From positions 625,355 through 689,354 of the forward strand of contig QEOQ01000663.1 in NCBI GenBank assembly GCA_010279815.1: DNA of 64,000 nucleotides. The letters are read 5' to 3'. Positions 55,901 through 64,000 of this stretch are shown here, piece after piece. The position numbers and the translations under genes were made by a program. The notes under the pieces were generated by a model, which saw only the letters and a program-made list of their open reading frames with translations, ran no database searches and was not told the DNA's origin. This DNA comes from Brachionus plicatilis. Taxonomy: Eukaryota; Rotifera; Eurotatoria; Ploima; Brachionidae. Numbering within the stretch: the stretch's first letter is position 1; every line of letters begins with the position of its first letter.

Positions 55901-58900
55901 TTTAACCATAATAACTTTATCCACTCCGATTGAGTTTAGGCATTTAGAGAATAAATCAAATTTAATTAGTCATCATTCTGGAGGGTTCAAGTCTCCGGTT
56001 GATGATGACATTGTAATGTTTACCACAAGTGTTCTGAGAACTCAATTAGAGATTGATCTGATGCTGTTTTTGAAGAAACAAAATTTGAAAAATTCTGAAG
56101 AAAGTGCATTTATAGGCCATGAGCCTTGCTCATCGACAAGTAGTGATAATTATTTATCAGCTAACAAGTTCAATTTTAAAAAGAAAAAAATGTGTTTTTT
56201 GCCATTATTGGACGTCATATCGACACATTGTCGTCTAATGTGTCACGAAACTAAACCCCATGCAAAACAATGGTTAATGCTCATTAATCCGAGTCTGTCC
56301 AACCATACAAATAAATTTTTATTCAAAATCGGTGTTAAATCAAATATTGACAATACGATGGAATTTTTTGAATCTGAGTGTACCAGTCATGGTGGTAGCA
56401 ATTTTTCTAATTTAAAGGATTCCCATCAAAGCATTTTACAATCAAGACTTAGTAGCTTAGACAAACTAGAAGTTCCTGTTTTACTTAAAGATCCGATAGC
56501 TGTTTTGCTTTTAATTATTGTTAATTTACCGCATAATTTTGAAAAAAGTAATTGTTTTAAAAATTTTAAGCAAACTTTTGATTTTAATTTAAAAAAATAC
56601 TTTAAGCTGATTATGATATAATTGTTTCAGTTGTATTTAATATGGTGTTTATACAAGCAATTATTGATTTTGTGAAAGAACTTGACCACGAAGAGAAAGA
56701 AACATGGTCGAAAAATGCCGAAAAACAAGTAATTTACATAAGTTAATTTTTTAAAATATTTTTGACAAAAAAATGACATGAAATGTGTAGGAGACTTAAA
56801 AGAAAAGTTCAAAAAAATTTATTATTTTTTAATTTAAATTGTTATCATTATGGTAACCTAGTCTAACCGTGTGACCATATTTTTTTTTATTGATTATTTC
56901 GCACCCATTTTGTTCAAAAACTTCAAAAATGGTCACCCAATTTTTCCGAAATTTTTGAATAACCCCTTTAGCTCCGCGGTTAATTATGTGAGGCTCAAAA
57001 GGGTCAAAAGGGTCAACTCGGTTACCACTAAAATTGTATATAATTGCCCAGAAATTTAACCCCAAAAACAGAATATTAACCATTTTAACCCATTTTACCT
57101 ATTTAGGAAGAAAATTTTTGAATTTTCTAATAAAATTATTTAACTCATTTAATTTAATTTATTCGAAACAAAACAAGAGTGAGTTTTAAAGAAGTTTAAT
57201 AAAAGGAAGATTTAATCTTTACAATCATCACATAAAAATTCTTTATTTATTTCTTTTGGCAAACAACTAAAGCAAACCCAATTTGAGCACTCTTCACAAG
57301 ATTACCATTTTGACGTGTTCTCTTTCTTCTCAGCCATCTTTGTTTCACATGAGCTACACAATATTTCGGATTCTGATAAGTTATCATTTTAATCTGATGT
57401 TAATTTGTTTTCAACAAGCTTTCGTGGTCGTCCTCTTCCTCTTCCAGTTCCTTTTATAGCTTTTTTGACCTCTTCTTGTTCTTATTTAGCTTCACTGATT
57501 GCGTCTTTTGGATTTTGAACAGTATAATTTTTTTTTAGATTGGATTTCTTTGTTCTGTGACATTTTAAGCTTATTTTTAAACAATTTACAATTTAAATTT
57601 TTAAACAACAATTTTTATTTATGTTTGAAATAAAAACTCGGTTTTAAAAAAAAAAAATTTGAGAGTTAGAGAGAGAATATAATTTTACAATATTTTTTAA
57701 TTGTAAAAAATAGTGTCACTGCATTTTCTAGTCTTATTCGGTTAAATGGGTTAAATAGAATCTTATTTGGACTAATTGGGTGATTTTTTTGACTAAAAGG
57801 GTTAAATCTATTTAACCTTTTAAGCCTTAAAAAAAACCCCATTAGATGAAGCCCTAAGGATATTTCCTAAAATTCTAAAAAAATTCTCTTAGATACTTAA
57901 GCATGTGCTGAATCTAACAAGCGAAATAGGTTAGAGCTTAAGTATTACCTAGGGCCTTAAAGCACCCTTCTCCCGAATCACTAATTCGAGGCTTTTTCAC
58001 CTCATTAGGCGTAGTCGAACTTTAAGAGAAAAAAAAGCATATAACGATTTTTTTTTTAAATATTTCACACATATCATTCGATTTCTCTCCTCGAGTTCTA
58101 CATATCAAGATATTTTTTTAGGTAGTAGCTTTTAAAATGAAGGAGATATAGGGGTTTTTCAAATTCGTTCACCCTATTAACCCATAACCACTTTAGACTA
58201 GGTTACCATAAATTCTGAATTTTTATTTTCCAATTTAACAATTTAATTTTATTTATAATTCTGGCGAAGGTCTTGTCAATCTATGGAAAATTCTGTAAAA
58301 TTGCAGTTAGAATTTAATTATGATTAATCCTTCTGATTTATTTAACTGTTTTTTTACTTATTTTAATTTTTTGAACGAGTTTAAAAATTAAATCATGTTT
58401 TATTTTTTTATTCAAATTTTAACGAAATTTTTAAAAGATGGAATATTATCAGATTCTGGTAGATTGAAGTCAAATAATTTCTGTAAAATTTTTCAAAAAT
58501 TTAAAAGATATTAAAAGAAACTTTCAAATTTTTTTAAGTAAAATTTGAATTCATTTGGAAAAAAAACGGATAAAGCCAAAACAAAGGCAGATTTTTGTTC
58601 ATCCCAGTAGAATTTTCTTTAGGATTCTATTTATCTAATTTAAAAGAAATTATACTGTGAGTGGTTGAATTAAATATGTAAGAATTTTAACCTGAAAATT
58701 CGAAAATAAAATTGATTTTAAAATCGAATTAATTTGATTGTCGAATTTTTTTTTTCGATACTTAATTTCAATTATTGTAGAATTATAACTCACATTAAAA
58801 AACAAAATTTTTATTTTTTTCTAAATTCACCCATCTGAAAAAACAAAAATTAAAAAAAAAAAAAACACATTCAGTTCATTCCTAAATATAATTTTTCTGA

Positions 58901-59983
58901 TTTTAAGATATCCGAATTTAGCAAATATGTAAGCCATGTAATAAAATTTGTTGCTAAATCAAAATTTTTAAAAACTGACACAAGCAAGTCTTTAGTGGAA
59001 AATGCTCAATATTTTATGGTAAATAAAAAATTCAAATAAAACATTTTTCAATTTATTTATTTTCAAAATTAAAGAAAAAAATTTGGACACATGAGAGTGC
59101 TAAAAACTTTATAGAAACGAGATGTTTACACTTTTTGAACATAGCGTCACTATTAAAATATTATCTTTATGATGAGAACACATCAATATTTAATAATTTG
59201 ACGGTTTGTAGATAAAAAATAATTCTCTTTTATAATTTTGTTTTATAGAATTCATTTGATAATTTGATCAATTACTTGAATATAGCTGATTCAGGTAAAT
59301 TGACGCTAAAATGGCCAAATCAAAAACCTTTTGAAACAATTGATTTTTGGTTTTATGAATTGGAAAAATCTTGTGAACGACACAATCTGCAAATACACGT
59401 AAAACAATTTTTGAACCAAAATAAATTAAAAAACTTTGAGTTGATCTTTTTTTAGAATCTTTTAAATTTATCCTTTGATCACTACCATTTTCCGCAGTTA
59501 GTTAAGCTACCGTACTCATATTCAGATTTGTTCAATAAATATTTGAACAAAAAGTGTAAGTTTTGTTCGAAAGTACCAAGAGAATTAGCCGTATGTCTAG
59601 TATGTGGTGATGAGCTCTGTTTTAAGTGCAATTTTTGTTGTGATATGATGCGAGATTCAAACAAAAAACATACAAATCTATGCGGTGCTGGTACACTAAT
59701 ACTTTTGCACATTAATTCAACATATGTTTATATTGAGCGTAACAAACGAAGTGCAGTGTGGGCTTCGTTATATTTGGACGAGCACGGAGAAGAAGACAAA
59801 GACTTGAAGTGATATTAATAAATATAAAAATTTTCAATTTTATTTTATATTATTTTTTTAAGGCGAGGCAAACCGCTTTTTCTAAATGAACAACGATACA
59901 ATTTACTCAGATCAAGCTGGTATAGCCATACGTTTGATTACCAAAGTTTGAAATGGTCTTACAATCCATTGTTAAATTATTAA
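49978..59983 (+). CDS. UBR3: UBR3-type E3 ubiquitin ligase, 2035 aa, twelve exons
   Basis: Exons: 49978-50206, 50260-53527, 53583-53698, 53760-53966, 55171-55322, 55374-56547, 56631-56728, 58908-59018, 59075-59203, 59249-59398, 59456-59808, 59863-59983. The total is 6108 nt. Residues about 80-150 are a UBR box (YRCRTCALSPCMSICADCF, HEGHDFNMFRS, ACDCGD). The helical middle has MWTRNGMQMKGQVMTYVQ and RQQKLLAQMSSSQKAF. A RING-H2 is split over exons 4-6 (DCCICQ, MCGHYLHFDC, CPLCR). The C-terminal cap has CKFCSKVPRELAVCLVCGD, CGAGT, YLDEHGEEDKDL and SHTFDY. These match UBR3, not UBR1/2. The first splice is uncertain: CCTAATAG at 50249 gives a stop, so AAAAG at 50259 is used. Intron 7 holds a 1.36-kb transposon. 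Confidence 0.92.
56851..58208 (-). mobile_element. 1.36-kb TA-flanked DNA transposon with dead AT-hook/zinc-finger protein, in UBR3 intron 7
   Basis: Perfect 16-bp terminal inverted repeats: TGGTAACCTAGTCTAA at 56851-56866 and its complement at 58193-58208, with TA on each side. On the minus strand a broken frame (about 57560-57210) encodes an AT-hook-like KGTGRGRGRPRKL, then CSSCETKMAEK and SCEECSNWVCFSCLP followed by FLCDDCKD, a PHD-like Cys pattern. At least three stops interrupt it. No DDE catalytic core was recognised. TA duplication is compatible with the Tc1/mariner/pogo group. Confidence 0.75.
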
Positions 59984-61744
59984 ATTTTTATCACTATATA
60001 TTTTACTCTTGATTCAATTAATAGAATAAAATTTTATTTTTTTTATTCACAGTAATTTTTCTAATTTATTTTAAACTATTTTATAAAACTTAATTTTAAA
60101 TTATCAGAAATTTGTATTAAATTCTGCAAATTATTTTTTGTTTAAAAAAATTTCAATATCCACAAATCAAGTTTAGGTTTTCAAATCAATTTTCAAAAAC
60201 AAATTCAAATCCGCCTTGCTAGGAGAAGTTTTGGAGCGTTTAATAAAAAATTTTTGTTTAAAATTCGATAAATAAAACTAACAATCAAATAACATTCAAA
60301 ACTATCTTTTTGCTAAACAAAAATTTGCTTAAATGATTACATCTAAAATTCAATGAATGGAGGCGTCTTCCGAGTTTGGTTCATTAAATATTTTTTATCG
60401 TTGGAATGTAAAAATATTAGTATGAATATTTCAAGCCAAATTTTTAAAGATCGATTAAATTTTTAAATGGAATTTTAACATATAATGAATAACAAAAAAT
60501 AATGAATAAATATTTTTAATTTTTTAAATCCACTAAAAAATATTTTAAATTAAATAGCTTTTCTTATGATAAAACAAACTAATTAGTTTTCTTTGACTAG
60601 CGTTCAACTTAGTATAATTTTAATTAGACTCAGGATAGACTGATTTTAGAATGCAAATCGACAACGATAAATAAAAAAAATTAATTAGCTTTTGTGACTT
60701 ATTTTTTATCAAAAAAAATACATTTTTTAATTAAATTTGAAACGAAAAATTTTGACTGTTCAACAAGATTGTTGATTGAATTGCAATGTAAATTACAAAC
60801 TAAAAACTTGAATTCTAAATGATACATGGCTTAGAATCAAAATTAATTGACTTTTTTAAAAATATTTGTTTGACTTTTAGATTGAATTGAATAAATACTT
60901 AGACACAAGTTTCTAAGGGATAAATTTTTATATTTTTATCCAAAAATTTTTCTTAGATTTTTAAGATTGAATGTAATATCAATTTAATTATACGCTATGA
61001 TTGTTTTGAGGTATATGAAAGCATCTTGTGTCACAAAAAAACAAACGATAATATCAAAAAAAACTTTGATCAGTAAGCCAGTCGCAAAGTAATTAGCTAA
61101 ATGAAACACGCATATATATTTCAATAATGTATTAGAGAAATCATCTAGAGTCACATTAGCTAATAAAATTAGATTGTTTGAATTTTTTTAAAATTCAAAT
61201 TAATTGTTAAAATAGCTAATTGTTAGCTTTTAGAAATTGTTAGCTTTTAGACATCCAAAATTTATTCTTAGTCGAATCAGACATATTTTAATTTTGAAAT
61301 TGAATTTGATAAAATGTACCGACAATTCAAATAAATGTTTTGCTAAACTTAAATTTTATTCATTCTTAAAATTATGGTTATAAAATAAAAATGGAAAAAC
61401 AATAATTAAAAAAGGACTTATTTCGAATGTACAAGTTAAATAATATCAAAAAAAATTTTAACTAACAAGAGAAAAGCTTCTTTTTTCTTTTAATATTTCA
61501 TAGTAAATTTTTCTTTAACTAAAAAATTCAAAAAGATTACATCAGTGTTTTTACAACCGGTATAGCAACAAAAATAAAAATATGTATAGAATTAATGAAA
61601 ATACAATAAAAAGTTTACACAAAATAAAGTCCTAAAATAAAATTAACTAAATGAATTTTTTTCCTAAAATACAAGATGGTACAACCGATCGGTTAGTCAC
61701 TTCAAAGTTTTCTAATCGGCAAAATATTTTAAACTATTCATATT
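59984..61744. other. AT-rich intergenic stretch between UBR3 and VGLL4
   Basis: The two genes converge here, so this region holds their 3' UTRs. No other gene or repeat recognised. Confidence 0.45.
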
Positions 61745-63033
61745 TTACAATCTAATAGGAGAAATACTAGTGTCAGACATTGAAGAAACGGTCGAACATC
61801 CATCTGATCCATTTTCATGTCTTATTTTTTCTTTAAGCTTATTCCATATGTCAATTCCCAATGCTTTGGAGAAGTGGTTTTCGACATAATCTGGACTTTT
61901 TTCTGTCATTAGGGACTGATTGCTCGCTTCATTTATATTTAAACTAGGTGAAGTGCATGAGGACACTGTTTTAATGGAAGAAGTAGGCGAAGATGGCTGT
62001 ATACCATCTTTTATCTGGCTGTTATCATTTTCAAGCCTAATTCGCTTGCTGTCTGGCATCAATTTTACATAGTCATTTCCTAATGATCTCTTAAAGTGCT
62101 CTTCGACTTTGCTATCAATATCCTGGATCAATATTCTGGACCGACTAGGCTTTTTGATAGCAGTCTTGGTTTGATTGTTAGTTGAAGTAAAATTTGTCTT
62201 GTTTGGCTGCTGATGGTTATTGTTAAGTGGCTTAGGATGCATTTGCTGATGTATGCTGAGAAAATAATTCACCAAACTTTGAATATAGGCCGGATCGATC
62301 GGCTGTTGGTTCTGATATGCTTGCTTATTTAGAATAGGAGTGAGGTACATTGGCAAAAGAGTGTAAAGTACATCTACTGGGTAGTATTGATTTTGAGCTT
62401 GATTCATGGTCAGATCAGAGGATACAGGTAGAGAAGAAGCCAATGATTCACTCTCTACTTTTCTTACAAACTGTTTGGCTTTCTCCAAACGACTCGGAGG
62501 GTTACTGAATTTTTTAGATTCTGAGTCATTCGAATTCATCTGTCTCTTATTAATCATATTCATTTGTTTTTCTTGGTGTTTTTGTTTTAATTGACTCTGG
62601 TATGAATAGTATGAATTAGCTGGATAGTGGTTTTGGCTACAGCATGTACAACTTGGCATTGTTTTAGTTTGTTGTGCTAAATTGTTTCTTGAGTAGTTAA
62701 CAAGATTATAATTTTCATTATTTGCCAAAAAGGCTTGAGATGTGGAAAATTGTGGATGATTTTGAAACATCAAATTACCTTTATAGAAAAATAAATATAC
62801 TATTAAATCATTCGAGCATAAATTTTATAAATTTTATAAATTTTTCTAGTACCTATGATTCTTTTTTTGCTTTCACCAAAAATATTTGATGCCAATTCGC
62901 TGATCGGCGATAAGTTCGGCTGAAATTGCTGGGTCGGATAACCCTTGGCTTCTATCAAAGATATGGCCTGGTATAGATAGTCCATTGAAGATGGCATTTT
63001 AGCGGTCATATTACTGCTTTTATTTATGCTCAT
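61745..63033 (-). CDS. VGLL4: VGLL4/Tgi-type TEAD corepressor with two TONDU motifs, 404 aa, two exons
   Basis: Exon 1 is 62853-63033 and exon 2 is 61745-62778. The 74-nt intron ends in AAG and the join makes GGT. Most of the protein is low-complexity and rich in Asn, Gln and Ser. Two TONDU cores occur: VEEHFKRSLG at 275-284 and VENHFSKALG at 329-338, the second followed by IDIWNKLKE. Paired V-x-x-HF-x-[KR]-[SA]-LG motifs are diagnostic of VGLL4 and Drosophila Tgi, nuclear proteins that compete with YAP/Yorkie for TEAD. A conserved-looking N-terminal helix (MDYLYQAISLIEAKGYP) fits the VGLL4 N-terminus. A CTCC cluster at about residues 104-107 is of unknown meaning. Confidence 0.9.
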
Positions 63034-64000
63034 TATTTTTTAAATGATATCTAAATGGATGGATAATAATAATGTAAGCGTTCAGTTTCGAATTAATAAG
63101 TGTTATATTAAATTTTTAAAAATTTTTTCAAAGATTATTTTCTAAAGTATTTAAATAGAAGAGTTTTTGCAGTAGTTAATTTTTCCTCCATGTTTTGTGA
63201 CTAAACAATATCGGCTAGAGTATAGACAAGCGAGCTTTAAAATTCATAAAAATGTGGACTCGAATTTTTTCGTTAAGTTATACATAACAAGTTAATTTTC
63301 TTTACTTTTTCATTTCAAACAAAAGCAATTCAAGCTATTCAAACATTATATTTTGAAAAAAATTCTAACAACCAGCAACTCATCATTGTTACAAATTCTA
63401 AAATTTTCAAAATTATTTTAGCTTTAGCATCAAGTCTTTCTAGAAAAATAAGAAAAAATCAAACAAACTTTAACAAGTATTAGTAGATTCAAAATCACTA
63501 CCAAGTTTTAACTGAATTGTGTTAGTATTTTTTCTATTTTAAATAAGCAAGTGTTATCAGCTTTAACTAAACATAGAATGTCATTTTAGCTTTTAAAAGC
63601 TAAATTTGTAGCATTGAATAAAATAGACCAAGCAAAAGCACCAAAACACATTTCTGTAGCATATGTTTTTCATATTGCTTTAAACACCACATGGTGGAAT
63701 TTACTTTAAGTTTTAAATAGTTCGAATAGCTTTTTAAAATCTTAAGCTTACTCATTGCATCCGTGCTTGCAAGGCTAGATAGAAAAAATTACAAATATAG
63801 ATAAGTGGCGAAATGGCAAAGAGGCAATATTTTGTACATTTATAAGTCCATGCTTTTTATTCAAAAAATTGTTTAAGCTAAAAATATTTAAAAATAGATT
63901 GGCTTTTAATTTTGTTATGGTTAATATTTAAGGATTTTTCTTTCGTTTTAAAACCGTACATGTATTAAAATATTTTTAAAAAATTTTTAGAAATTTAATG
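63034..64000. other. AT-rich upstream region of VGLL4
   Basis: No coding exon recognised. Probably promoter and 5' flank of the VGLL4 gene. No TATA box of the small-gene type was noticed. Confidence 0.4.

Noticed and set aside
1..64000. CRISPR array, operon, or prokaryotic origin of the window
   Set aside because: No spaced direct repeats of CRISPR type. Many genes have spliceosomal introns, the tRNA is eukaryotic, and the genes are animal-specific.

Overview
The window is nuclear DNA of a very AT-rich animal with compact genes. Several genes are split by short introns (many 45-60 nt), and the set includes clear bilaterian orthologues: UBR3, Fringe, VGLL4, RAB34/36, GID4, RNFT1 and NIF3L1. 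Strong AT bias, tiny introns and many decayed short transposons suggest a monogonont rotifer (Brachionus-like). That assignment is inference and is not proved by any marker here.

Layout. 1-5.4 kb: the last exon of a PPxY-containing gene, two decayed inverted-repeat transposons and a possible 43-aa gene. 5.4-9 kb: a two-exon aromatic-rich small gene, a receptor-like relic, a foldback element and a decayed Ty3/gypsy fragment. 9.35-20.1 kb: a large inverted duplication carrying two identical copies of an Ala-Pro-repeat protein gene, with a 39-N assembly gap in the right copy and a 4.4-kb spacer rich in short mobile elements. 20.5-22.6 kb: RNFT1. 23.1-25.1 kb: a dead LINE with a palindromic TA-flanked element inside it. 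25.3-28.7 kb: four small low-complexity genes, most with evident TATA boxes, including the third Ala-Pro copy and a Cys-rich 46-aa protein. 28.7-36.7 kb: a RING/B-box-like gene, NIF3L1 and GID4 (divergent), tRNA-Gln(CTG), a two-TM protein and RAB34/36. 39-47.3 kb: fringe, a small membrane protein, an LTR-element 3' end and FBXW4. 50-60 kb: UBR3 in 12 exons. 61.7-63 kb: a VGLL4/Tgi-type TEAD corepressor.

Most multi-exon models below were built by hand: GT/AG sites were chosen so that reading phase closes and conserved family motifs join up. All totals are multiples of three and the lengths suit the families. Five of the genes belong to ubiquitin-ligase or ligase-like families (RNFT1, a RING/B-box-like protein, GID4, FBXW4, UBR3), but nothing shows they are co-regulated. 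The least ordinary features are: the triplicated Ala-Pro gene with a conserved upstream block; the set of tiny TATA-driven low-complexity genes; a strong preference for AAG at intron ends; micro-exons of 12 and 14 nt; and several nested short transposons, some far richer in GC than their surroundings.
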